DNA from: Paracoccaceae bacterium
GTDB lineage: Bacteria; Pseudomonadota; Alphaproteobacteria; Rhodobacterales; Rhodobacteraceae
Direction of reading: 5' to 3'
Length of the DNA stretch: 64,000 nucleotides
Assembly (NCBI GenBank): GCA_902554885.1
Contig: CACDPV010000005.1
Coordinates: 1-64,000, forward strand
Of this stretch, positions 27,833 through 36,717 are shown piece after piece (the stretch's first letter is position 1; each line of letters begins with the position of its first letter). Both the position numbers and the translations under genes were made by a program. The notes under the pieces were generated by a model that did no database searches, had not been told where the DNA came from, and saw only the letters and a list, made by a program, of their open reading frames with translations.

Positions 27833-28485
27833 GTCAGTTTCCCTCCAACTAACTGAATTTGCTTATCCATTTTGGCAGCAACATTTTGAGAGTGGGTAAC
27901 CACCATCAAAGCAGTGTCTGTCTCTGCCACCAATTTTAGCATTTGCTCAAGGACAGCGCGCGCGCTTTGCTCATCCAAGTTTCCGGTCGGTTCATCAGCC
28001 AACAGTAGTTTAGGTTCTGATACTAATGCTCTAGCAATCGCAACTCTTTGTTGTTGTCCTCCAGATAATGCCTCAGGATATTTCCCCATTTGGTCTGATA
28101 GGCCGAGGGAGTATACAATTTTTTCTACCTTAGCTTTGTCTACCGGCCCTGACAATTTTGCTTGGAAATTTATATTTGAGGCGACAGTTAATGACGGAAT
28201 TAAATTAAATTGTTGAAATATTATCGCTATATCGTCTCGTCTGACGGCGGCTCTTCCAGTATCATCCATTTTTGATATATCTTTGCCAGCTATTTTTATG
28301 CTTCCAGCATCGGGCAGTTCTAAGGCTCCGGCAATATGTAGTAGTGTACTTTTCCCGCTGCCGGATTCACCCCTAAGAGCGAGTGTTTCCCCTGCCAATA
28401 ACTTTAAGCTAACACCATTGAGGACAGGTACTTTGCCTTCATTAGTCTGATACGATTTTTTTATTAATTTTAAATTAAGAACCAT
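27829..28485 (-). CDS. LolD/MacB-type ABC ATPase (AttE-like)
   Basis: The 218-residue ATPase has Walker A GESGSGKST, Q-loop IIFQQFNLIPS, signature LSGGQQQRVAIARA and Walker B LLLADEPTGNLD, the last typical of the MacB/LolD export class. It is the first gene of the three-gene unit and overlaps the FtsX-like permease gene by 4 nt. The partner is the 792-residue permease; the transported molecule is unknown. Confidence 0.92.
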   Translation of the reverse strand: MVLNLKLIKKSYQTNEGKVPVLNGVSLKLLAGETLALRGESGSGKSTLLHIAGALELPDAGSIKIAGKDISKMDDTGRAAVRRDDIAIIFQQFNLIPSLTVASNINFQAKLSGPVDKAKVEKIVYSLGLSDQMGKYPEALSGGQQQRVAIARALVSEPKLLLADEPTGNLDEQSARAVLEQMLKLVAETDTALMVVTHSQNVAAKMDKQIQLVGGKLT

Positions 28486-28716
28486 TGATCCCTCTCATAA
28501 GAGAAAAATAGAGCAGTAAGGTAACTTTGAAAGGATAGATAAAGTAAAGCTCGCTGGTTTTGTGTTCAGTAGTTTTAAATACTCTTCTACTTTTAAGTTT
28601 TAATGCCCATGCTGCCTAAAATATTATCTTTCCGCTGCTTGAGAAACAGTACTGAATTTATTAACCTTCTAATGGTATTTTAAACGAACCGTGCAATTTT
28701 TTGAAAGTGTGGTTAA

Positions 28717-29385
28717 GTGAAGTTATATTTAGATAGTTTTGACGTTAACTCATGGCGGCAATGGATGCCGTCAGGTCTTTTCCATGGTATCACTACAAAT
28801 CCTATTTTGGCGGAACGAGCTGGTCTCTTTTATCCTAGTATAAATTGGTCCTCAATAATGGCTGTAGCTGATGAGCTCAATGTAAAAGAGTTTCATGTTC
28901 AGGTTCCAAGCTGTGATGAAACGGCTATTAGTTTTGCCGAACAACGAAAAGAAGATGCTAAAAACTTTAATTTAAAATTTGTAATTAAAGTGCCTTTAAC
29001 AAAAGAAGGTTTGAGATTGGTTCCGGAAATTAAAAGGATGGGGCTCTCTATCTTAATGACAGCATGCTATCACTCTAAACAATACATTACAGCAGACGCT
29101 ATAGAGGCCGAATACATAGCTCCGTATTATGGTAGAATGGAAGAGGCTGGATTAGACGCTTTTCAGCATCTGTGTCAAATGAAAGATTTTGCGACTTATT
29201 CGACAAACGGATGTAAAATACTTGTTGCATCTATTCGTTCTGTAGAGCAAATGATAACTCTTGCAGCAAAAGGGCACGCATACTTTACAATTGCACCTCA
29301 TATTGCAGAAGCACTTATAAAAAATGAATTAACGATCAAAGCAGTTGGTGAGTTTAATGAGGCTGCATCCAAAGTTGAAACTTAA
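28717..29385 (+). CDS. Transaldolase / fructose-6-phosphate aldolase-like protein
   Basis: The 222-residue protein resembles FSA/TalB-like class I aldolases. LYLDSFDVNSW and GITTNPILAERAG open the barrel, FVIKVPLTKEGL supplies the Schiff-base lysine, and AEYIAPYYGRMEEAGLDAF follows. It should catalyse dihydroxyacetone or sedoheptulose-type C-C transfer on a sugar phosphate or related compound. The start is GTG at 28717 with only a weak RBS. It converges with the IclR gene (4-nt overlap of ends). Sulfo-transaldolase roles exist in sulfosugar pathways and a sulfonate-type operon is nearby, but this link is only speculative. Confidence 0.8.
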   Translation: MKLYLDSFDVNSWRQWMPSGLFHGITTNPILAERAGLFYPSINWSSIMAVADELNVKEFHVQVPSCDETAISFAEQRKEDAKNFNLKFVIKVPLTKEGLRLVPEIKRMGLSILMTACYHSKQYITADAIEAEYIAPYYGRMEEAGLDAFQHLCQMKDFATYSTNGCKILVASIRSVEQMITLAAKGHAYFTIAPHIAEALIKNELTIKAVGEFNEAASKVET

Positions 29386-30140
29386 AACAAATGTTCCCTT
29401 AGTTTTTGAGAAGCACTAATTAAGATTTCTTTTCTTGCAACGGCATTTTCGATTGAAATACGTTGAGTTGGACCATGAAATGCCAATGCACCTACGAAAC
29501 GATCGTCTCTATCTTTTATTGGGACAGCGATAGCAATCATACCCTCCATAAATTCTTCTCTATCTAAAGCGTATCCCTGCTTCTTTATTTGATTTAGTTC
29601 CTGCATTAGACCTTCGGGTGTGACATGGGTCTTTTCCGTAATTGCTTCAAGTTTGATTGAAGACAAAATTCCATTTATCTCCTTTTTTTTTAAACTAGAT
29701 AAAAAGCATTTCCCACTTGCTGTGCAGTGAAATGGGACGTTGGTGCCGATTGGTAATTGAATTCTGAAGGCCCAATCTGTTTCAACACGGTCTATATAGC
29801 TCATTCCATTATCTTCTGGCACTGCAAAGTTCACAGTTTCTCTCACTTTTTCGGCTACGTTTTTTAAAATTTGTCGCCGAGTTATATGGTCCCTCGATGT
29901 ATACAATAGCCCAGCACCAAGGTCCCTTAAACGACGAGCGGGCAAATAACGTTTTGAATTACCCTGACGTGTCAAAAAATTTTCTTTTTCAAGAGTGGCG
30001 CATAAACGGTGCACAGTCTGCTTCGGAAGTCCCAGTGAGGCATTAATTTCAGTTGCTGTCATAGCTTTATTATTTTTGCCAAGCACCTCTAAAATCATAA
30101 GGGTCCTGAGATTTGTAGCTATTCTGTCGTCGGCGTTCAT
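29382..30140 (-). CDS. IclR-family transcriptional regulator
   Basis: The 252-residue regulator has an N-terminal winged helix (AMTATEINASLGLPKQTVHRLCATLEK, HTH about residues 30-50) and the IclR effector domain (VNFAVPEDNGMSYIDRVETD, IGTNVPFHCTASGKCFLS, YALDREEFMEGMIAIAVPI). ATG at 30140 is preferred over an in-frame TTG at 30152. It is divergent from the GMC oxidoreductase gene at 30244, so it probably controls that gene and the TRAP operon beyond. The ligand is unknown. Confidence 0.9.
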   Translation of the reverse strand: MNADDRIATNLRTLMILEVLGKNNKAMTATEINASLGLPKQTVHRLCATLEKENFLTRQGNSKRYLPARRLRDLGAGLLYTSRDHITRRQILKNVAEKVRETVNFAVPEDNGMSYIDRVETDWAFRIQLPIGTNVPFHCTASGKCFLSSLKKKEINGILSSIKLEAITEKTHVTPEGLMQELNQIKKQGYALDREEFMEGMIAIAVPIKDRDDRFVGALAFHGPTQRISIENAVARKEILISASQKLREHLF

Positions 30141-30243
30141 TTTTACTCTCAAATAAAACTGTTGCTTTCCTAAAGATTCGTTGTAACGTATTATTTCGCA
30201 ATAATCGAGAAAAAAAGTCTCATTTTTTGATATTCGGGGGTTT

Positions 30244-31839
30244 ATGGAGTTTGATTACGTGATTGTAGGGGCTGGTTCGGCTGGTTGCGCATTGGCTAAT
30301 CGTCTGTCCGAGTGTGGTCGGTACACGGTAGGTTTGCTCGAGGCAGGACCATCTGACTGGAATCCTTGGATCCATGTCCCGGTTGGCTATTACAAAACAA
30401 TGGGTAACCCAGCCTATGATTGGTGCTATGATACGGAAAGTGACCCTGGGATTTCCGGCAGATCAATTCCCTGGCCAAGAGGCAGAGTTTTAGGTGGGTC
30501 AAGTTCGCTTAACGGTCTTTTGTATGTCCGCGGACAACCTAGAGACTTCGATATTTGGTCACAACTTGGTTGCCATGGGTGGTCGTGGGATGATGTATTA
30601 CCTTTCTTTAAAAAATCTGAGAACTGGTCTGGCGAGGATGACACAGGATTGCGAGGGAACGATGGCCCTCTATCCGTTCAGCCAGCTCGACTAAAACGTG
30701 ATATTGTTGACATGTGGATAGACGCGGCTGTGAATGCTGGCTACAGACGTAACCCCGACTACAATGGAGTAGACCAGGAGGGTGTTGGTCATTTTCAGCT
30801 CACTATGAAGGGTGGCAGGAGATGTTCGTCAGCTGCAGCATATCTTTCTCCAATCAAAGGAAGACGAAATCTTTCGGTTGTAACAAACTCCCATGTGAAG
30901 AGAATAAACATTCGTGATGGACGAGCCGTATCGGTAGAAGTTTCAAACAAGAAAAATTTCAGTTCAATTCTGGCCAGGCGAGAAATTGTTCTTTCTGCAG
31001 GTTCAATAGGATCACCGCAAATCCTCATGCTTTCGGGCGTTGGGCCGGGTGCTGATCTTCATCGACTCGGAATAGAAGTTAAAAATGATCTTAAAGGTGT
31101 GGGTGAGAATTTGCAGGACCATCTTCAGGCCCGCCCGATTTTTAAAACAAACTTAAGCACGATAAATGTGGAGACCAGTAACTATTTCAAGCAAGCGTTG
31201 ATTGGTTTACAATATATAATTACTCAAAGGGGCCCCATGACAATGGCGGCCAGCTTAGGTACTGGGTTCCTTAAAACCGAAGCTCATTTTGAAACGCCGG
31301 ATATTCAGTTCCACATTCAGCCGTTTAGTGCTGATATGCCTTCGAAAGTCACACATAAATTCTCGGCATTCACAGCTTCAGTTTTACAACTTCGGCCAGA
31401 AAGTACAGGCCATTTAAAATTGAAGTCGCCTAATTTTTTGGACTCTCCAGAAATTCATCCAAATTATTTATCAACTGACGTGGACTGTAAGACAATCGTA
31501 AAAGGTGTCAAAATTGCACGGCAAATAGCACTCTGCGAACCTCTTAAATCAAGATTAAATGGCGAGCACGCACCAGGCCCGGACGTTGCTATTAATGACG
31601 ACGATGCAACTTTGGAGTGGGTCCGCAGTACAGCTGTCACGATTTATCATCCTACTGGAACATGTAAAATGGGGACTGACGAAATGGCCGTTGTTACCCC
31701 AAATTTAAAAGTCAAAGGCATAGAGGGTCTGCGCGTAGCGGACGCTTCTATTATGCCACGCATAACGAGTGGGAATACTAATGCACCAGCAATAATGATT
31801 GGTGAAAAAGCAAGTGATTTAATTTTAAAGGAAGCATAA
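30244..31839 (+). CDS. GMC-family FAD alcohol oxidoreductase (choline dehydrogenase-like, copy 2)
   Basis: The 531-residue enzyme has DYVIVGAGSAGCALANRL for FAD, GRVLGGSSSLNGLLYVRG (GMC signature 1), GSIGSPQILMLSGVGP (signature 2) and the catalytic His/Asn region TIYHPTGTCKMG...NTNAPAIMIGEK. It would oxidise a primary alcohol or polyol. It is divergent from IclR and about 120 nt ahead of the TRAP binding-protein gene, so it may be part of the same regulon. It is a paralogue of the enzyme at 9437-11092. Substrate unknown. Confidence 0.88.
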   Translation: MEFDYVIVGAGSAGCALANRLSECGRYTVGLLEAGPSDWNPWIHVPVGYYKTMGNPAYDWCYDTESDPGISGRSIPWPRGRVLGGSSSLNGLLYVRGQPRDFDIWSQLGCHGWSWDDVLPFFKKSENWSGEDDTGLRGNDGPLSVQPARLKRDIVDMWIDAAVNAGYRRNPDYNGVDQEGVGHFQLTMKGGRRCSSAAAYLSPIKGRRNLSVVTNSHVKRINIRDGRAVSVEVSNKKNFSSILARREIVLSAGSIGSPQILMLSGVGPGADLHRLGIEVKNDLKGVGENLQDHLQARPIFKTNLSTINVETSNYFKQALIGLQYIITQRGPMTMAASLGTGFLKTEAHFETPDIQFHIQPFSADMPSKVTHKFSAFTASVLQLRPESTGHLKLKSPNFLDSPEIHPNYLSTDVDCKTIVKGVKIARQIALCEPLKSRLNGEHAPGPDVAINDDDATLEWVRSTAVTIYHPTGTCKMGTDEMAVVTPNLKVKGIEGLRVADASIMPRITSGNTNAPAIMIGEKASDLILKEA

Positions 31840-31887
31840 TAGCTGAGTTTAAATTTGGATAAGGGTGCTTTTGCATCTTTGAAGAGA

Positions 31888-31936
31888 GCCAAGTAACGTC
31901 CTCGACTTGGCGGCTTTCAAAATAAACATCGAGGAC
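31888..31936 (+). promoter_or_regulatory. Possible pseudoknot leader upstream of the TRAP binding-protein gene
   Basis: A first stem GCCAAGT (31888-31894) pairs with ACTTGGC (31905-31911). Its ten-base loop contains GTCCTCG, which pairs perfectly with CGAGGAC downstream (31930-31936). The two stems can coexist as an H-type pseudoknot or compete. The second arm ends just before the GGGAGGA RBS of the gene starting at 31959. It may instead be an end structure of the GMC transcript. No known riboswitch consensus was recognised. Confidence 0.4.
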
Positions 31937-31958
31937 AATGAACTATGGGAGGAAGAAC

Positions 31959-33053
31959 ATGTTCAGTTTAAAATCTGTGGCGGCTGGAGCAACAGCTTTA
32001 GCACTTTTAGCCACTTCAGCGACAGCCGAAACTGTCATTCGTATACAATCAGTGCTTGGTAATTCTAGCGATGAAGTATTTATGCTTCAAAGCTTTGCTG
32101 ATGACGTTGAAGGATTGACTGGTGGGTCTGTTAAAATTGAAATTTTACCAGCAGGAGCAGTAGTTGGCCCGCGCGATATTATGGATGCAGTAGATGCAGG
32201 TCTTGTAGAAGGTGGGTTTGCTTGGACTCACTATTGGGGCGGGAAACATCCGGCTGCCAATTTATTTGGGGCACCTATTGCAGGCGCGGGAGTAGGTTTA
32301 GACGCGATGTCTTTTCTGGCCTGGTTTCAGTACGGTGGCGGCAGAGAGCTTTATGACCGACTTTGGGATGAGATGGGTGTAAACGTAAAAGGCTTCATGT
32401 TGCAGCCAGTTGGTCCAGAGGCGCTTGGTTGGTTCCCAAGCAAAATTGAAACTATGGATGATTTCCGCAAATTACGTTTCCGAGCTCCTCCAGGTATGGT
32501 TGGTGCAGCTTACAACGAGATCGGGGTTGCTGCTGTGGCTATGGGTGGTGGTGATATCTTGCCAGCACTTGAGAAAGGTGCAATTGATGCCGCAGAGTGG
32601 TGTTGTCCACAACCAGACTCCGTTTTTGGGTTTCAGAAGGTATTGAAGCATTATTACCTACAAGGTCTTCACCAGGTTGTGGTAAATGCTGACTTTTATC
32701 TAAATGGCGATGTCTATGATAGTCTATCGGCTACTGAGAAAAAAGCATTAGAAGTTGCAGCGAATGCATCTTTGTCAAAATCCCAATCCTACCGCATTGG
32801 AACAAATGGTGCAGCTCTTAAAGACCTCACTGAAAATCACGGTGTGATTTTAGAGGATACACCAGCAGATTATTTCACTGAGTATATGGCGGCAGCCAAG
32901 AAGCTCCTTGAGGAAGCAGCTGCGGAAAATGAATTCTTTGCAGAGGTTTGGCAGTCACAAAAAGATTTTGCAGACATAGTGGTGCCATTTTGGGCTGGAG
33001 CGCAAACTTCAAATGCGAGTTTGGGTAGAGCGCATGCTGAAACTTTAAAATAA
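31959..33053 (+). CDS. TRAP transporter substrate-binding protein (DctP family)
   Basis: The 364-residue periplasmic protein starts with a signal peptide (about residues 1-25, ending TSATA) and has the DctP fold: SFADDVEGLTGGSVKIEILPAG, RFRAPPGMVGAAYNEIGVAAVAMGGGDILPALEKGAIDAAEW. The Arg in LRFRAPPGM is the usual carboxylate-binding position, so an acidic ligand such as an organic acid or sulfonate is expected. ATG at 31959 follows GGGAGGA; an upstream ATG (31938) lacks an RBS. It is followed by a strong hairpin and the fused TRAP membrane gene. Confidence 0.92.
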   Translation: MFSLKSVAAGATALALLATSATAETVIRIQSVLGNSSDEVFMLQSFADDVEGLTGGSVKIEILPAGAVVGPRDIMDAVDAGLVEGGFAWTHYWGGKHPAANLFGAPIAGAGVGLDAMSFLAWFQYGGGRELYDRLWDEMGVNVKGFMLQPVGPEALGWFPSKIETMDDFRKLRFRAPPGMVGAAYNEIGVAAVAMGGGDILPALEKGAIDAAEWCCPQPDSVFGFQKVLKHYYLQGLHQVVVNADFYLNGDVYDSLSATEKKALEVAANASLSKSQSYRIGTNGAALKDLTENHGVILEDTPADYFTEYMAAAKKLLEEAAAENEFFAEVWQSQKDFADIVVPFWAGAQTSNASLGRAHAETLK

Positions 33054-33065
33054 TCTTCTTATTTA

Positions 33066-33102
33066 GAACGGGGCTATTTGGGCCCCGTTCCTTTCTTTTT
33101 TT
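33066..33102 (+). terminator. Rho-independent-type hairpin after DctP
   Basis: A nine-pair perfect GC-rich stem GAACGGGGC/GCCCCGTTC (33066-33074 with 33082-33090) is followed by a pyrimidine-rich T tract to 33102. It lies between the binding-protein and membrane-component genes of the TRAP operon, so it likely attenuates the downstream genes, raising the ratio of binding protein to membrane protein. Confidence 0.8.
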
Positions 33103-33178
33103 GGTAAGTACGGTAATATTTTCCTAAACAAGAATTTCTCCCTTTAAAAAGGGTAGTGGTGTAAAGGGAGTATGGGAT

Positions 33179-35641
33179 ATGGCTGATGAAGTTGACCCAG
33201 CAGATTTAGAAATCGCAGACGAGCTGATCGCGGAAAGGCGCAAAGAAAAACCAGGCGAAACCCCTGCTGATATGACCTCTTGGCAGCGCCCAATTACTGG
33301 ATCAATTGATCTATTAAATGATTGGGCAGGAAAGTTTTTGTGCTTATTAATGATTCCGTTAATCGGGGTTGTGGTTTTTGAAGTTATTGCAAGAAACTCT
33401 TTTGGAATTATGGCAAGCAATGGCTGGGATGACACCGCTCGAGCATTAGGATTAGGTCCAACCGTTTTCGCCTATGATATTAGCCGAATGATATCAGGTG
33501 TGCTATTTATGGGTGCTGCTGGGTATGGTCTGATGCGCGGTGTTCATATTCGTGCTGATTTTTTGTATAGAAATTGGTCCAATCAGACACAAGCTACGGT
33601 AGATGCGCTACTTTATATGCTATTTTTTATACCTTCTATGATTTTTTTTACAATCATTGCAGCTCAATATTGGGAACTAGCATACAGGACAGGTGAAACT
33701 GCCTTTGATAGTCCATGGGAACCTCTTTTGTGGCCCGCTCGATTGGCAATGCCCGTAGGTGGTCTTCTTTTGTTACTGCAGGGTTTTCCTGAACTCTTTC
33801 GAGCCTTCCATAAAATGGGTAAAGAGCGTGAACGTTATTTTGTGATGGCTCTACCAATTTATTTCATCACTCTTCTTTGGTTAGTAATGGCCGTTTTCAT
33901 CCCAGATGTCACGCCGGGTGGCGAATGGTTTACAGACATTATGTCATCACGCCCTGGTTTATCAAAACCGACTATAGGCCTAATCATGTTAGCTGCAATG
34001 ATATTTGTCATTTTCATTGGCTTTCCTATTTCTTTTACTTTAATATTTCTGGCTTTTGTCTTTGGTATTTGGGGATCAAATTTTAAGCTTACAACACTTT
34101 TGATGACTCTAAACACCAACTCAACCATGCTTAACGATCAGTTAATGGCAGTTCCGTTATTTATCCTAATGGGTATTGTGATGGAAGCCGCTGGATTAAT
34201 GGAAAGATTATTTTCGTCTATTCAGATGATAATGGCGCGTGTACGTGGATCTCTTTATATTGCAGTCTTGATTGTTTCTACAATTTTTGCAGCTGCAACC
34301 GGGATCGTTGGTGCTTCGGTCACACTACTGGGAATAATGGCAGGTGCAACAATGACTAGAGCTGGTTATAATGTTCAGCTTGCTGCTGGGACAATAACTG
34401 CAGGAGGCACATTGGGTATTCTAATTCCTCCGTCAATTATGCTTATTGTAATGGGTCCAGTTCTGGAAGTCTCAACATTAGATTTGTTTCGCGGCGCATT
34501 TATACCTGGAGCATTACTTGCGACTTTATATTTATTATATACCTTGGGTCGCTGTTGGCTTAACCCAAGTTTGGGCCCAATTCTTCCCACCTCTGTTCAG
34601 CCCAAAACATCTGATTTCTATGGTGCCGAAGTCGCCTTAATATCTCTCGGAATACTTACAATTTGTCGTGTATTTGGGTTGAGTATAGGTGGTGCATTTG
34701 GGGGCTTTATTCCATTTGGAGGATTACTAGTTCTCACAGCTTCTATTTTATTAGCTCATCGAGCTTACAGAAGCACTTATGCTCTTAGAATTGTTCTGCC
34801 ACTGGCTATACTTTTCCATGCTTATCTACTTTACATTAATTGGATTGCAGGAAGTGGAACCATCTCGTTTATATTGCTGGCGTTTATCTTGTTTCTAGCA
34901 GCACTAGCCTTACCAATTTACCGTAATGATGCATACGAGCGCTTTCAATTTTCAGAGATATGGGATGAGTTTTTTGCCGGTCTCATGCCACCTACGATTT
35001 TGATCTCCTTTGCCTTAGGTTCAATTTTACTTGGGTTTGCAACTCCTGCGGAAGCTGCTGCAATGGGTGCATTTGGTGCAATTCTTCTATCGATTGGTTA
35101 CAGAAAATTCACTATTTCTGGCTTTTTTGACAATATGATTAAAGCATTAGAAATCACAGTATTAATTATGTTCTTAGTGGCAGCGTCAAACTTTTTTGGT
35201 GCCGAGTTTTCCTCTCTTGGAACGCCAAAGATGATGACAGAAATGTTGCTGGGCATGGATATGTCGCCTTACTTAATTTTGATACTAATCATGGCCCTGA
35301 TCTTTTTACTCGGATGGCCATTGGAGTGGGTGCCTATAGTATTAATTGTAGTACCTATTCTACTGCCCACAGTTCTGTCATTAGATGTACACGGATTGAG
35401 TCAATACGACTTAATGGTTTGGTTTGGGATTCTAGTTGCGGTTAATCTACAAACTGCATGGCTATCACCACCGGTTGCTCTGTCTGCATACTTTCTAAAA
35501 GGTGTTGTTCCAAATTGGGACCTCAAGGATATATACTTGGGAATGATGCAGTTCATGGTAATTCAGTTAATTGGCCTAATACTCATTTTTATTTTCCCTC
35601 AAATTGTTCTTTGGCTACCTAACCAGGTTTTTGGATCATAG
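33179..35641 (+). CDS. TRAP transporter fused small and large permease (DctQM)
   Basis: The 820-residue membrane protein joins a DctQ-like domain (about residues 40-230) to a DctM-like domain (about 260-815). The DctM part has family segments FIGFPISFTLIFLAFVFGIWG, AATGIVGASVTLLGIMAGATM, GTITAGGTLGILIPPSIMLIVMGP and ATPAEAAAMGAFGAILLS. An extra membrane block near residues 430-600 is longer than in small DctM proteins, typical of large fused versions. It imports the ligand of the upstream DctP protein using the sodium or proton gradient. It is followed by a DUF475 gene after 9 nt. Confidence 0.92.
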   Translation: MADEVDPADLEIADELIAERRKEKPGETPADMTSWQRPITGSIDLLNDWAGKFLCLLMIPLIGVVVFEVIARNSFGIMASNGWDDTARALGLGPTVFAYDISRMISGVLFMGAAGYGLMRGVHIRADFLYRNWSNQTQATVDALLYMLFFIPSMIFFTIIAAQYWELAYRTGETAFDSPWEPLLWPARLAMPVGGLLLLLQGFPELFRAFHKMGKERERYFVMALPIYFITLLWLVMAVFIPDVTPGGEWFTDIMSSRPGLSKPTIGLIMLAAMIFVIFIGFPISFTLIFLAFVFGIWGSNFKLTTLLMTLNTNSTMLNDQLMAVPLFILMGIVMEAAGLMERLFSSIQMIMARVRGSLYIAVLIVSTIFAAATGIVGASVTLLGIMAGATMTRAGYNVQLAAGTITAGGTLGILIPPSIMLIVMGPVLEVSTLDLFRGAFIPGALLATLYLLYTLGRCWLNPSLGPILPTSVQPKTSDFYGAEVALISLGILTICRVFGLSIGGAFGGFIPFGGLLVLTASILLAHRAYRSTYALRIVLPLAILFHAYLLYINWIAGSGTISFILLAFILFLAALALPIYRNDAYERFQFSEIWDEFFAGLMPPTILISFALGSILLGFATPAEAAAMGAFGAILLSIGYRKFTISGFFDNMIKALEITVLIMFLVAASNFFGAEFSSLGTPKMMTEMLLGMDMSPYLILILIMALIFLLGWPLEWVPIVLIVVPILLPTVLSLDVHGLSQYDLMVWFGILVAVNLQTAWLSPPVALSAYFLKGVVPNWDLKDIYLGMMQFMVIQLIGLILIFIFPQIVLWLPNQVFGS

Positions 35642-35650
35642 GGCACCTAT

Positions 35651-36715
35651 ATGACTAGATCAGCTTTATCATACCAAAAATGGCCAATAATAGTTACCGT
35701 AATCGGGCTTGCGCTGTCAGGTTGGCTGGGTTGGGTGACAACCGGTACTTTGTCTGGGTTGATAGGTTTTCTGATTATTGGCGGAATATTAGCAGCCCTG
35801 GAAATAGCTCTCTCATTTGATAATGCGATTGTTAATGCCAACAAGTTGGTAGAAATGACGCCTATATGGCAAAGAAGATTTCTGACTTGGGGAATCCTAA
35901 TCGCTGTATTCGGTATGCGTATAATTTTTCCACTTGCTATCGTTGCAATATTTGCATGGATTAATCCTTTTGCGGCAATGCATTTAGCCCTATCAGATCC
36001 TGATCAATACTCACACATCATTGAAGAAGCCCACGGTCCAATATCAGCCTTTGGTGGTACCTTTTTAATGATGGTTGCCCTGAAATTTTTCGTGAACGAA
36101 GAGAAATCCGTTGATTGGTTTGTTGGCCTTGAAAAAAGTTTGCGAAAGGCTGGTTCTATTAGAAGTTTTGAGATTGTAATTGTCCTGTGTGTGATAATTG
36201 GGGTATGCCAGTTTTTACCTGAAACAAAGCATGCATCTTTTCTAATGTCTGCTCTTTTTGGGCTGCTAGTTTTTATGCTGGTTGACGGTTTGGGTAAATA
36301 TCTTGATGGCATTGCTGGATCCACTACTTCAATTGGTGCTCGTGGCGGTTTAGGTGCTTTCCTATATCTTGAAGTCCTCGACGCTAGTTTTTCTTTTGAC
36401 GGTGTAATTGGGGCTTTTGCTCTCACAACTAATATCCTTTTGATCGCTATAGGTTTGGGTATCGGCGCAATGTATGTTCGCTCGATGACAATAATGTTAG
36501 TAGAACGTGGTACGCTCGCTGAATTTCGCTATCTTGAGCATGGAGCTTTTTATTCGATATTTGCCCTTTCTGTTATCATGTTCTTACAATCACTATTTCA
36601 TGTTCCTGAGCTCATTACAGGTGGCATTGGATTTTCTCTGATTGGTTTCGCCTTTTATCGATCAATTCAACACAACAAAAATGAAGCTGCAGTCAAAGCA
36701 GCTGCAGGAATATAA
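35651..36715 (+). CDS. DUF475 (TerC-like) integral membrane protein
   Basis: The 354-residue protein has about nine membrane segments and the TerC/DUF475 acid-rich motifs ALEIALSFDNAIVNANKL and VLDASFSFDGVIGAFALT, whose conserved Asp and Asn/Ser residues lie in membrane helices. TerC relatives handle metal ions or toxic oxyanions; the function of DUF475 is not known. It lies between the TRAP permease gene (9 nt) and the HpsN-like gene (2 nt), so it is cotranscribed with them. A role in ion or product export for the pathway is inference. Confidence 0.85.
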   Translation: MTRSALSYQKWPIIVTVIGLALSGWLGWVTTGTLSGLIGFLIIGGILAALEIALSFDNAIVNANKLVEMTPIWQRRFLTWGILIAVFGMRIIFPLAIVAIFAWINPFAAMHLALSDPDQYSHIIEEAHGPISAFGGTFLMMVALKFFVNEEKSVDWFVGLEKSLRKAGSIRSFEIVIVLCVIIGVCQFLPETKHASFLMSALFGLLVFMLVDGLGKYLDGIAGSTTSIGARGGLGAFLYLEVLDASFSFDGVIGAFALTTNILLIAIGLGIGAMYVRSMTIMLVERGTLAEFRYLEHGAFYSIFALSVIMFLQSLFHVPELITGGIGFSLIGFAFYRSIQHNKNEAAVKAAAGI

Positions 36716-36717
36716 TA

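Noticed and set aside
36004-36426. 140-codon minus-strand ORF inside the DUF475 gene, and 171-codon ORF at 38221-38736 inside the SDR
   Set aside because: Antisense shadows of well-supported genes; low-complexity Ser/Thr/Lys-rich translations without family motifs.
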